A stretch of 51,860 bases of DNA from an uncultured Oscillibacter sp. (GTDB lineage: Bacteria > Bacillota > Clostridia > Oscillospirales > Oscillospiraceae). Positions 40,663 to 48,292 of the stretch are shown in pieces. Position 1 is the first letter of the stretch. Every line of letters begins with the position of its first letter. Both the position numbers and the translations under genes were made by a program. The DNA lies in contig CAJTSM010000008.1 of assembly GCA_910578935.1 (NCBI GenBank), positions 1 to 51,860 of the forward strand, written 5' to 3'. The notes below the pieces were generated by a model. That model was given only the letters and a program-made list of their open reading frames with translations, was not told the DNA's origin and made no database searches.

Positions 40663-41745
40663 TTACCTCTCCTGCTCCATCAGGCTCTGAAATAACGCCC
40701 GGTTGTGGCGGACCGCCGGTGAATCCGGTTTGCACAATGCGGCCAGCTCGTTAAACGCCCCCGCCCGTTTCTGATCTCCCAGGCGGCTGTAGCAGACGCA
40801 CAGCTGGATGCAGGGGAGGTAGCCGTAACAGTCTGGGGAAACAAACGCGCCCCGGTGGTCGTCCCTGTCGCAGGTCAGGGCTAGCGCATACCAGTAGGCG
40901 GCCTGGCGGTACTGCTCCCGCCGGAAGAACCAAAACCCGATTTCGCAGCAGGCCTCGGCCCGGGGGCGGTCATATTCAAACGTGCGGAACAGGGCCGCCA
41001 GCGCCGCTTGCTCATGGCCCAGCTCTTTATGGCAATAGGCACAGTGGCAGCAGGCGTCGATTTCGTTTTCCACCCACCCCCGGCCTTCCGCCAGGAACCG
41101 CTCAAAGACGGCCAGCGCCTCCGTCCAGCGGCGGTGGTAGTACAGTTCCCGTCCATAGTAAAACTGCTGGCGGGGGTCCAGGGTTTTTCCGGCGGCCAGC
41201 TGCGCCTCATAGATCCGCAGGTTCCGGTCCGGGTCGGAGGGGCGGGTCTTGCGATGGGTGACGGCAAAATCCGCGTACAGGATTTTGCCAAGCGGTATAA
41301 TCACCTCATGGACGGCCCCCGTCCAGCGCATTCCGGTATGGTTTTTAATGAGGCGCTCCCGGTAGTAGGAAAATGTTACATGGCCGCTCTCATCAAATCC
41401 GGCGTGGTAGGGAGCCATCACCACCGAAACGGCGGGGTCCAGCGTCTCCTTTAAGGTAAGAAACGCCTTCCGGTCCTCTTCCAGCAGCACGTCGTCCGCG
41501 TCCAGCCACATGAAGTAGTCCATAGAGGCATGGGAAAAGGACTCGTTGCGGGCGGCGGAAAAATCGTCCCGCCAGGGAAAATCATAGACTTTGTCGGTAA
41601 AGCGGGCGGCAATCTCCCGGGTGCGGTCGGTGGAGCCGGTGTCCACGACGATGATTTCGTCCACCAAATCCGCCGCGCTCTCCAGACAGCGCGCCAGTAC
41701 ATCCTCTTCGTTTTTCACGATCATACACAGGCTGACGCTTACCAT
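40663..41745 (-). CDS. Family-2 glycosyltransferase with TPR-like C-terminus
   Basis: This 360-residue GT-A enzyme has the N-terminal signature SLCMIVKNEEDVLARCLESAADLVDEIIVVDTGSTDRT and the nucleotide-sugar/metal motif WLDADD (residues 80-85). RLIKNHTGMRWTGAVHE is a conserved acceptor-side segment. Residues ~190-340 form helical TPR-like pairs, as in protein O- or S-glycosyltransferases. It is translated from an AAAGGAGG site directly downstream of the collagen-like gene, across an intercistronic hairpin. The context suggests it glycosylates Thr in the Gly-Pro-Thr repeats. The sugar donor is unknown. Confidence 0.9.
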   Translation of the reverse strand: MVSVSLCMIVKNEEDVLARCLESAADLVDEIIVVDTGSTDRTREIAARFTDKVYDFPWRDDFSAARNESFSHASMDYFMWLDADDVLLEEDRKAFLTLKETLDPAVSVVMAPYHAGFDESGHVTFSYYRERLIKNHTGMRWTGAVHEVIIPLGKILYADFAVTHRKTRPSDPDRNLRIYEAQLAAGKTLDPRQQFYYGRELYYHRRWTEALAVFERFLAEGRGWVENEIDACCHCAYCHKELGHEQAALAALFRTFEYDRPRAEACCEIGFWFFRREQYRQAAYWYALALTCDRDDHRGAFVSPDCYGYLPCIQLCVCYSRLGDQKRAGAFNELAALCKPDSPAVRHNRALFQSLMEQER

Positions 41746-41772
41746 TATAGAACCTCCTTTTATCTGGTCAGG

Positions 41773-41810
41773 AGATTGCTCCCGCCGGCAAAGGCCGGCG
41801 GGAGCAATCT
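41773..41810 (-). other. Perfect hairpin between collagen-like and glycosyltransferase genes
   Basis: A 17-bp perfect stem (AGATTGCTCCCGCCGGC and complement) with an AAAG loop and no T run on the minus strand. It is an intercistronic hairpin, probably attenuating or processing, since the glycosyltransferase ribosome binding site follows at once. Confidence 0.6.
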
Positions 41811-41826
41811 TTCAGCGGCGCTCCGC

Positions 41827-42798
41827 CTAGTCGTCCCCTATCTCGACATCGCTGTCGTGTTCTCCGGGGTCAGGCGGTATTTCACCCGCCCCGATGGCTT
41901 CATCCAGCCGGATGATGGACAGGGAAGCCCCCGCGCCGCCGCCTGTCAGAACAGCGGTTCCGGCAATCTTGGAGAAGAGCTTAAGTGAAATTTTGGAGTT
42001 CGCGGGAAGAATCATCTTGATTTTATTTTCGTAACTGGTTGTGGGTACCACCGGATCAATGGTAGAGAGGGCACTGCCCGCCCCATTAATCACCAGCTGG
42101 GTCTTTAACGGAAGGGCCGTCGTGGTATTCACATGGTAAGAAATCTGATAGACGCCGGACTCAGGCACGGTGAACACGGTGTTCCAAGAGTTGGCCGTAA
42201 AACCGGGGGACAGAGCCTGGGCGTTGGGCAGGGCGACGAGAGTCCCATTCGGCGACACCGGGATGCTGCTTCCCTGGGTGTTGGCGGCAAAGGCGGAGAG
42301 GAGACTCGGTCCCGAGGCCCCGGTCGGTCCGGCGGGCCCGGTGGGACCGGCGGGGCCGAGAGGGCCAGCCGCGCCCGCGATCCCGGCTGCTCCCGCCGCT
42401 CCGTCCGGCCCGGTGGGGCCGGTGGCTCCGGCGGGACCGGCCGCTCCATCCGGACCAGTGGGGCCCGTGGGACCGGTGGGACCGGCAGGGCCGGCGGGAC
42501 CCTGCATGGGAGAGGCGTCCAGAGCCCCCTGCATCTTCGCTTTCAGGAAAAGCTGGTTCTGCGCGGCGGTTTCCAGCATGCTGCGGACGCTCTCATTGGC
42601 GGCCAGCACATCGCTGACCGTGGCGGGAGGACCGCTGAGGCCGGGCAGGGTACCCAAAATATATTGCAGTTTCTCACCCTCAGCGTTGAGGATATGGCTC
42701 AGTCCGAGCTCCTCCATAGCGATGGAGGAGAGAATTTGATTAACCGCGTCCTCCCGCTCAATGGTCGGGTCGGATACGGGAAAACTGGGCAGAGACAT
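41827..42798 (-). CDS. Collagen-like spore-surface protein (BclA-like)
   Basis: This 323-residue protein has three parts. Residues 1-99 form a helical N-terminal domain (IAMEELGLSHILNAEGEKLQYILGTLPG) that recurs in the divergent gene. Residues 100-165 are 22 unbroken Gly-X-Y triplets including six GPT. Residues 166-323 form a BclA/TNF-like C-terminal domain (FTANSWNTVFTVPESGVYQISYHV...LKTQLVINGAG) with an acidic tail. There is no signal peptide, as for proteins deposited on spores by the mother cell. ATG 42798 has AAAGGAG upstream. A sigma-K-type promoter lies 95 bases upstream. Confidence 0.9.
   Translation of the reverse strand: MSLPSFPVSDPTIEREDAVNQILSSIAMEELGLSHILNAEGEKLQYILGTLPGLSGPPATVSDVLAANESVRSMLETAAQNQLFLKAKMQGALDASPMQGPAGPAGPTGPTGPTGPDGAAGPAGATGPTGPDGAAGAAGIAGAAGPLGPAGPTGPAGPTGASGPSLLSAFAANTQGSSIPVSPNGTLVALPNAQALSPGFTANSWNTVFTVPESGVYQISYHVNTTTALPLKTQLVINGAGSALSTIDPVVPTTSYENKIKMILPANSKISLKLFSKIAGTAVLTGGGAGASLSIIRLDEAIGAGEIPPDPGEHDSDVEIGDD
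42644..42702 (-). repeat. 59-bp near-identical inverted duplicate (partner at 43128-43186)
   Basis: The reverse complement of this stretch matches 43128-43186 at 56 of 59 positions, with the first 44 identical. Both encode LSHILNAEGEKLQYILGTL in the shared N-terminal domain. Such DNA identity exceeds what protein conservation needs and suggests recent duplication or gene conversion. Confidence 0.85.
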
Positions 42799-42892
42799 AA
42801 GGGAGAATCTCCTTTCAGATAAGAGACGCACACTAAAAGCGTGCCGGCGCGGCAGGGTGAAAGAGAGACTCTCCGCAGAGCCGCGCCCGGGA

Positions 42893-42920
42893 TAGTCTAT
42901 GCGCCTGCCGGCTGGGGAGT
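42893..42920 (-). promoter_or_regulatory. Sigma-K-type promoter of the collagen-like gene
   Basis: Minus strand: AC (42919-42920), 17 bases, GCATAGACTA with CATANNNTA at 42893-42901. This fits the sigma-K consensus AC-N16/17-CATANNNTA exactly. Confidence 0.75.
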
Positions 42921-42930
42921 TCCCGCCGGA

Positions 42931-42958
42931 ACGGAGCCGCTCCGGCTGTCATAGAGTA
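42931..42958 (+). promoter_or_regulatory. Sigma-K-type promoter of the Cys/Pro-rich gene
   Basis: AC (42931-42932), 17 bases, CATAGAGTA (42950-42958). It is exact to the CATANNNTA consensus and lies back to back with the opposite-strand promoter; the two -35 elements are 10 bases apart. Confidence 0.75.
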
Positions 42959-43031
42959 GAACAGCGGCATGGATACCCTGCCGCGCATTCTCGTTCCGGC
43001 GCCGCCCGGAACGCATTGTGGAGTTTTGAAT

Positions 43032-43886
43032 ATGTCGATGCCTTCCTTTCCGCCCAACGGAGCGGATCTGACACGGGAGGAGGCTCTGACCATGATTATT
43101 GCGTCCATCGCCATGGAAGAGCTTGCCCTGAGCCATATCCTCAACGCTGAGGGTGAGAAACTGCAATATATCTTAGGAACCCTGCCGGGTACAAGTCCCT
43201 GTGCCTGTCCGCAGGATGTGCTGGCCGTCAACAAAAGCGTGACCTCTCTTGTCGAGGCGGTCACCCAGAACCAGATGCTGCTGAAAAACAAACTGAGCCG
43301 GGTGCTGGAGTTCTGTCCGCTGCCCCCGGAGGCGCCTCCGCCCTGCAAGCCGGAGCCCTGTCCTGCGCCCTGTCCCTGTACTTCCTCCCGCCCCCCGCTG
43401 TGTCCGTCTCCCTGTCCTCCGCCCCATCCGGCTCCTCATAGGGAGCAATCTTGTGAGAGCGGCACCCTCCAGCTGGCAGGCCGGCGGGAAGGGACGCTGT
43501 GGAATCCGGGCGGCCGCCTGACCTGGAGAAAGCGGAACCGTTCGGGTAAAACCATTCGTTGGGATGAATGCGCTCCCGCCGAGATTTATCTGAGTCCAGG
43601 AAAAACTTACGCAATTCAGTGCGCACTGAACGTCCGCACCGCGGCTCCAGCAAAAGGAACAGGAACCATTTTCCTCAGGCAGTTGCCCTGTGGTATATTT
43701 ACAGATACGCTGCCGCTGTGTTTCTCAATGGAAGACCTGAGCCACGGACCCCAATCTCTGCATATGGCCTCTGTGCTGCATCCCCGTTCAAACTGTGGAT
43801 GTGAGACGTGCCTGTCCCTGGTGCTGGACGCCGAAAACGCCCTATCTGTAGAGGGCGCTGTAATGGATGTGACCGAACTGCCATAA
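43032..43886 (+). CDS. Cys/Pro-rich putative spore-surface protein sharing the collagen-like protein's N-terminal domain
   Basis: This 284-residue protein aligns column for column with the collagen-like protein over residues 1-90 (MSMPSFPPNG versus MSLPSFPVSD; IAMEELALSHILNAEGEKLQYILGTLPG). It then has a Pro/Cys linker with many CP and PC pairs (Cys95-141), in place of the collagen repeat, and a C-terminal domain of about 140 residues of unknown fold with further cysteines (NCGCETC). Cysteines suggest disulfide crosslinking in a spore layer. The start is ATG 43032 (GTGGAG upstream), by analogy with the paralogue. Driven by a sigma-K-type promoter. No known family was recognised for the C-terminal half. 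Confidence 0.85.
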   Translation: MSMPSFPPNGADLTREEALTMIIASIAMEELALSHILNAEGEKLQYILGTLPGTSPCACPQDVLAVNKSVTSLVEAVTQNQMLLKNKLSRVLEFCPLPPEAPPPCKPEPCPAPCPCTSSRPPLCPSPCPPPHPAPHREQSCESGTLQLAGRREGTLWNPGGRLTWRKRNRSGKTIRWDECAPAEIYLSPGKTYAIQCALNVRTAAPAKGTGTIFLRQLPCGIFTDTLPLCFSMEDLSHGPQSLHMASVLHPRSNCGCETCLSLVLDAENALSVEGAVMDVTELP

Positions 43887-43968
43887 TGGCGTGCCTAAAT
43901 TCTGGAGTCTTTTCTCATATGGACGCAAAAAGCGCAAACGTGCCGGCATATAAAATTTCTGTGCCAAC

Positions 43969-44015
43969 GCGGCCCCGCTCAACCCGCAAAGCCCGGGCTG
44001 GGTGGGGCCGCTTGT
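43969..44015 (+). terminator. Hairpin/terminator after the Cys/Pro-rich gene
   Basis: GCGGCCCC...CAACCC pairs with GGGT...GGGGCCGC around a GCCCGGGC inner loop, followed by TTGTTT. Confidence 0.6.
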
Positions 44016-44236
44016 TTCCGGTGGAGCACGGTGTTGCAGCAAAACGGCTCTCCCTCTCTCGGTTCCTTTGATTACTCTGATGGGAGATCGTGTTTACGGC
44101 TTATCCGGGCAAGAAAATCCCTCTAATTGTTCCCATCCGGCAGCCCCGGCCCGCTGAGGCCGTCACGTCGCCGTTTCAGCCGGCAAGCCCTTTCATTTAT
44201 AACGCACACATGGGCTTTTGCATTATCCCTTGTTAT
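44016..44236. other. Non-coding gap, possible decayed MITE-like copy
   Basis: No gene is seen. From about 44160 the sequence (GCCGTTTCAGCCGGCAAG, then ATGGGCTTTTGCAT) resembles the right half of MITE copy 3, so a degenerate copy may lie here. Confidence 0.3.
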
Positions 44237-44484
44237 TAGGCCTTGTTTGAAAAAGGCACTGTCCCCGTTACAAATAGACCTCAGCACCGTCAAACCCGCT
44301 TCCCGCAAGGCTTTCCTCTGCCGTCTTTGCAATACCGTAATTCTGCGTACTCGAACGGTGTTCGGCCGTTTTCATTTTGAAATTCTCAGACAATGGGGAT
44401 CGGCCTCCTGTAAACGGCAAAAAGCTGAGCCGGCTCTTTCGGTTTTCCGTTTGCGTCCGTAAGTCCGCCGTTTTTTCAAACTTG
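44237..44484. repeat. Possible MITE-like element, copy 5 (divergent interior)
   Basis: TAGGCCTTGTTTGAAAAAGG at the left end and CCGCCGTTTTTTCAAACTTG at the right end form inverted repeats of the same family. The 200-bp interior does not match the other copies. Confidence 0.4.
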
Positions 44485-44495
44485 AAAAGTATGTA

Positions 44496-44524
44496 TTGAA
44501 AAAGGAAACAACGGCGGATACAAT
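44496..44524 (+). promoter_or_regulatory. Promoter of the DHH phosphoesterase gene
   Basis: TTGAAA (44496-44501), 17 bases, TACAAT (44519-44524); leader of about 105 bases. Confidence 0.65.
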
Positions 44525-44635
44525 AGGAAACGTCAGCCGCTATGGATAAAGGGAGAGCCCTTTTTGCCGCTGTGTAACAAAGAGACGCGGTTTTGCTCAA
44601 GGCGGCACCAAAAGTTGACGAGGAGGTACGGTTTG

Positions 44636-46177
44636 ATGACATTAGAGGATTTACTGCGCTATGAAAATATTGTAATCCAATGCCATGACGACCCGGATGC
44701 GGACACCATCGCCAGCGGCTATGCGCTGCTGAAATACTTGGAGAGCAAGGGGAAGTCTCCCCGGCTGGTATACGGCGGCGGGCGGAAAGTCACGAAAAAC
44801 AATCTGCTTTTGATGATCGAGAAGCTGAGCATCCCCCTGGAGTATGTGCGGGGGGCGAACTGCGATGCGGAACTTTTGATCACGGTGGACTGCCGGGCCG
44901 GACAGCGCAATGTTTCGGCGCTGCCCCACCAGACTCTCGCGGTCATTGACCACCACGAGCTTGATATGGGAGAGGTCCTGCCGGAGCTGCGAGAGGTGCG
45001 GACGGACTGCAGCGCCTGTGTCACCGTGATGTGGGCCATGCTGAAAAAAGCCGGATTCCCCATTGAGGACCGTTTGCTGTCCACCGCTTTGTACTATGGC
45101 CTGTACATGGATACCCAAAAGTTCAAGGGCACCAAGAAGCTGGACCGGGAAATGCTGGACGCACTGCGGTTCGATTGGGATATCGTTCTCCTGCTCCAGA
45201 GCGCGGCTCTGGAACTGGATGACTTCCGGACTGCGGGCAACGCGTTTATGAACCTGCGCTACCATCCGGAGTACCATTTCGCTCTGGCCCCGGTGTACAC
45301 CTCCGAGCCCTATATGCTGGGCATTGTCAGCGACATGATGATGGATGTACACGAACTGTCCGTGTGCGTCGCCTTCTGCCTGCTGGAAAGAGAGCGGTGC
45401 GTCAAGGTTTCCGTGCGCTGCTGCAATCGCAGGGACCGGGCAGACGATCTGGTGCACTGGCTTGTCCGGGACATGGGGGATGACGGCGGCGGCGACCGGA
45501 CCAAGGCCGCGGGACGGCTGCCCCTTGCTTTGCTGGAAAAGAACTGTCCGGACGGCAATCTGCTCTACACCGCCGGAGAGCTGATCTTTCAGCGGCTGAC
45601 CGACTATTTCCGCACCCCGCTCAAGCGTCTTGCCCCCAGAGCGGAGGAGTACGAGCCCGACCAGGCGAAGAAGTTCTGCAAAGGGGAAGCGGAACTTTAC
45701 CACAAGAAAAAGGAGCTTGCGGGTTATGTGCGGGCCATGGATCTGTTCCCGGAGGGGACAGAGATCCTTCTCCGCACGCCGGAGGGGGATCTTATCAAGA
45801 AAGCCGCCCCCGAGCTCTACATCCTGATTGACCCGAAGCGTGAGGTTTCTCACATCACGGAAGAGGAACTTCGGAAAAATTACGAGCTGACGGACGAGGA
45901 ATTTCCCATGGACGGAGAGTGGCTGTGGCAGCCGAAAGTGTACCACGCCGGCAAAAAGGAGGCAATGCTCCTGGCTCCCTGCGCCAAAAAGTGCGTAGCC
46001 AAGGATGTCCCCCGAATCTGGGCCGCTCAGCTGAACTGCCGCCTGGAAGTCCTTGTGTGGGGAGACTGGCACCTGGGCGAGATCGGGGACTGGCTGGTCT
46101 GCCAGGAGGATGACCATCAGAACGCGTACATCATCCCGAAGTCGGCTTTTGAGCAGTCCTACGAGAGGGCGGAGTGA
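44636..46177 (+). CDS. DHH-family phosphoesterase
   Basis: This 513-residue protein has the RecJ/DHH-type metal site: HDDPDAD (residues 17-23) as motif I, an aspartate in ITVDCRAGQ as motif II and IDHHE (104-108) as motif III. A DHHA1-like region covers about residues 200-330, with a long C-terminal extension of unknown fold (FPMDGEWLWQPKVYH...LVWGDWHLGEIGDWLVCQEDD). Family members degrade nanoRNA, pAp or cyclic dinucleotides. DHHA1's GGG motif is not obvious here, so the substrate is open. ATG 44636 is set by GAGGAGG. Single gene. Confidence 0.88.
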   Translation: MTLEDLLRYENIVIQCHDDPDADTIASGYALLKYLESKGKSPRLVYGGGRKVTKNNLLLMIEKLSIPLEYVRGANCDAELLITVDCRAGQRNVSALPHQTLAVIDHHELDMGEVLPELREVRTDCSACVTVMWAMLKKAGFPIEDRLLSTALYYGLYMDTQKFKGTKKLDREMLDALRFDWDIVLLLQSAALELDDFRTAGNAFMNLRYHPEYHFALAPVYTSEPYMLGIVSDMMMDVHELSVCVAFCLLERERCVKVSVRCCNRRDRADDLVHWLVRDMGDDGGGDRTKAAGRLPLALLEKNCPDGNLLYTAGELIFQRLTDYFRTPLKRLAPRAEEYEPDQAKKFCKGEAELYHKKKELAGYVRAMDLFPEGTEILLRTPEGDLIKKAAPELYILIDPKREVSHITEEELRKNYELTDEEFPMDGEWLWQPKVYHAGKKEAMLLAPCAKKCVAKDVPRIWAAQLNCRLEVLVWGDWHLGEIGDWLVCQEDDHQNAYIIPKSAFEQSYERAE

Positions 46178-46348
46178 GCCGGAGGCTGAAGGCCGCCTGC
46201 CCGCCGGCGACGGCGGCGGGTTCTAAGGAAGTTCGCTCTGGGAGGGTCAAAACGCCCTTCGCGCCTCTTCCAGGGCGGCGCCCCGGCGGAGTGCTGCGGT
46301 TCAAGCGGGAACCGGGCAGATATATGAAAACAGTTTGATTGCGTAGAG
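46178..46348. other. Gap after the DHH gene
   Basis: GC-rich, non-coding; it contains short GCCGGCGACGGC-type hairpins but no recognised gene or RNA. Confidence 0.4.
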
Positions 46349-46390
46349 GCAAAGGCCTGTTCCGGTTTTGGAACAGGCCTTTGCTTTCAC
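46349..46390 (+). terminator. Intrinsic terminator downstream of the DHH gene
   Basis: Perfect 15-bp stem GCAAAGGCCTGTTCC/GGAACAGGCCTTTGC with a GGTTTT loop; weak T tract (TTTC). Confidence 0.75.
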
Positions 46391-46737
46391 TTTATGCGGG
46401 CGGACCCTGGAACGGCGGAGAACATGTCTCTTTCCCGCAAATACTATTGAAAGCGCCGTCAATCGACGAGAGGACATATAGCAACTTATTTATACCTTAT
46501 CAACCCAAACTTGTGCAAATATAGCGTAGATTTGCTCGGTTTGATACAAAATAAGTTATTGAATCATTCATTCAATTTTTGTATTTGGATCATATTTTCC
46601 GCCCTGAAGATCCGGCAAAAAAGCATCTAGTATTGTAAATACTTATTGCTTTCATGAGACTGTGCGAAATCAAATCAGAATGACGTGCCTTGTGATATAA
46701 TCGCGGTAGATCATCATTTGACAATAGGAGCAAGCGC

Positions 46738-47865
46738 ATGGCTAAACGATATACGGACGATTTTAAATTTCAAGCAGTACAGCAATATCAAAATGGCGCA
46801 CCGGCCGCTGCACTGTGCCGGCAGTTAGGTATTGCCCGCAGCACTCTCTTTCTGTGGGTCAAACAGCACTCTCAAACTAAAACTGACCACATTTCAAGAG
46901 AACACTATTTGCTGCAAAAAGAAGTGGAGCGTCTCCGAACAGAAAACGCGATTTTCAAATCCTGCGGCTGTTCCCCAACATCCCCATTAGCAGTCCGGCT
47001 TGCGGCGGTCTGCGCCCATAAAGACGAATTCAGCATCCATGAACTCTGCCGCACTTTGTCTGTACGGCGTTCTACATATTACTATCACACATTGCGTGCT
47101 CCTGTGCAAACCCAACTGCAAAAGGAGGATGCCGACCTGAAACCTGTCATCTCTAAAATTTTTGAAAAAAGCGCCGGACGATTCGGTGCACGAAGGATTC
47201 GGGCAAAATTGCGGGAGCTTGGGTATACGATTAGCGAACGCAGGATATCCCGCCTGATGAAAGAATTAGGACTTTCATCAAAGGGAGTACGACCGCGTTT
47301 GAACTCGGCAAATGACCGCCAATACCCGTATTATCCTAACAAACTCAAACGCCAGTTTCTTACCGATGCTCCAAATAAGATTTGGGTCAGCGATATTACC
47401 TGCGCTAAAGCCGGCATGGATTTTGTGTATCTTTGTGTCATTATAGATCTATACTCTCGCAAAGTAATCGGCTACACAGTATCAGAAAATATGGATACCG
47501 CTTTGGTGATTGATACGTTTCAACAAGCATTTGTGCTTCGCGGAAGCCCAGACGGAGTCCTATTCCACAGCGACCAGGGAACACAATATACCGCGTTTCA
47601 GTTCCGTAAGCTGCTACGACAAAACGGCGTTACACAATCTTTTTCTGCACCTGGTTCTCCTCACGACAATGCGGTCGCGGAGTCCTTTTTCGCCTCAATC
47701 AAAAAAGAGGATTTCCGCCGCAACTATTATCCGACATTAGATCAATTTCAGGCAGCTGTAGATGCGTATATTGAATTTTATAATGATTACCGTCCCCACC
47801 AGCGTCTCGGTCAACTTACGCCCAATCAGGCGGAGGCGGAATATCACGCCGCGAAAAGCACATGA
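46738..47865 (+). CDS. IS3-family transposase, OrfA and OrfB in one frame
   Basis: This 375-residue transposase has an N-terminal HTH (KRYTDDFKFQAVQQYQNGAPAAALCRQLGIARSTLFLWVKQ), a leucine-rich coiled coil (EHYLLQKEVERLRTENAIF) and an HTH_21 domain. The rve catalytic core shows the DDE residues in WVSDITC, LFHSDQGTQY and DNAVAESFFASIKKE. Most IS3 elements need a -1 frameshift between orfA and orfB; here both parts are in a single open frame with no slippery run seen at the junction. It appears intact and carries its own promoter-like AT region upstream. Confidence 0.95.
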   Translation: MAKRYTDDFKFQAVQQYQNGAPAAALCRQLGIARSTLFLWVKQHSQTKTDHISREHYLLQKEVERLRTENAIFKSCGCSPTSPLAVRLAAVCAHKDEFSIHELCRTLSVRRSTYYYHTLRAPVQTQLQKEDADLKPVISKIFEKSAGRFGARRIRAKLRELGYTISERRISRLMKELGLSSKGVRPRLNSANDRQYPYYPNKLKRQFLTDAPNKIWVSDITCAKAGMDFVYLCVIIDLYSRKVIGYTVSENMDTALVIDTFQQAFVLRGSPDGVLFHSDQGTQYTAFQFRKLLRQNGVTQSFSAPGSPHDNAVAESFFASIKKEDFRRNYYPTLDQFQAAVDAYIEFYNDYRPHQRLGQLTPNQAEAEYHAAKST

Positions 47866-47868
47866 GAA

Positions 47869-47922
47869 AATGCCTACAGCAACAAACAGTCCGAAAAGAC
47901 GGTCCAATTTACTGTAGGCATT
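47869..47922 (-). terminator. Hairpin downstream of tmRNA, probable terminator
   Basis: AATGCCTACAG and CTGTAGGCATT form a perfect 11-bp base stem with further pairing inside. On the minus strand it starts 5 bases after the tmRNA CCA and ends in TTTTC. It lies between tmRNA and the IS3 transposase stop, so it may be the IS right end acting as a terminator. Confidence 0.6.
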
Positions 47923-47927
47923 CCACT

Positions 47928-48292
47928 TGGTGGAGGTGGCGGGAGTTGAACCCGCGTCCGAAAGCACTTTAACGGAACTTTCTCCGGGCGCAGACGATCA
48001 TTGCGGAGGTCTTACTCCTCCTGTTCCCATTACCGACGGCAGACCGTCACGCCGTCGGGTCAGGTGAGCTTCATGATGTGTGGCACGGGCAAAGCTTACC
48101 GTACGCACATTTACCGCTAAACGACGCCCTTCCCGGTTCGCGGTCCTCCCGGGTCGGACGGCTGCCTTTAATTAGGCAGCAATAGCAACAGTGTTGTTGT
48201 TATTTGATTTATAATTTGCCCGTTTTATGGCGGTCAGGCGCCGCCGCCCGCTGGTCCCGCCTCCATACCCCCGTCGAAACCCTTACACCCCC
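47928..48292 (-). ncRNA. ssrA: Transfer-messenger RNA (tmRNA)
   Basis: This is tmRNA on the minus strand, about 365 nt. The 3' end shows the tRNA-like T arm and acceptor (GGGTTCAACTCCCGCCACC, then TCCACCA), pairing with the 5' GGGGGTG of GGGGGTGTAAGGGTTTCGAC. The tag frame runs from GCA at 48219 to TAA at 48172 and reads ANYKSNNNNTVAIAA. The Asn-rich middle and AIAA end differ from the common ALAA. Several pseudoknot-type GC stems follow the tag. Together with SmpB (50.4-50.9 kb) it rescues stalled ribosomes and tags the products for proteolysis. Confidence 0.95.

Larger units (their letters stand above)
46640..47922 (+). mobile_element. IS3-family insertion sequence (ends approximate)
   Basis: A single transposase gene lies in AT-rich DNA unlike its surroundings. 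The left boundary is unclear; GAGACTGTGCGAAATC near 46655 looks like an IS end but no clear matching partner was found. On the right, only 3 bases separate the transposase stop from the hairpin at 47869-47922, so the IS end either lies there or includes it. Target duplications could not be identified. Confidence 0.55.

Noticed and set aside
42149..42530. Apparent GC-rich tandem repeat array
   Set aside because: It is the coding sequence of the Gly-X-Y collagen repeats, not a CRISPR or satellite array.
42833..43348. 171-codon minus-strand open frame overlapping the Cys/Pro-rich gene
   Set aside because: Its KIYCSFSPSALRIWL segment is simply the antisense of the shared N-terminal domain, and it would run through both promoters.
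44651..46117. 488-codon minus-strand open frame opposite the DHH gene
   Set aside because: Antisense shadow; the plus-strand product has intact DHH motifs and a proper ribosome binding site.
46178..46737. tRNA or other stable RNA gene in the gap before the IS3 transposase
   Set aside because: No cloverleaf with a TTCRANYC-type T arm was found; only one intrinsic terminator and AT-rich DNA are visible.
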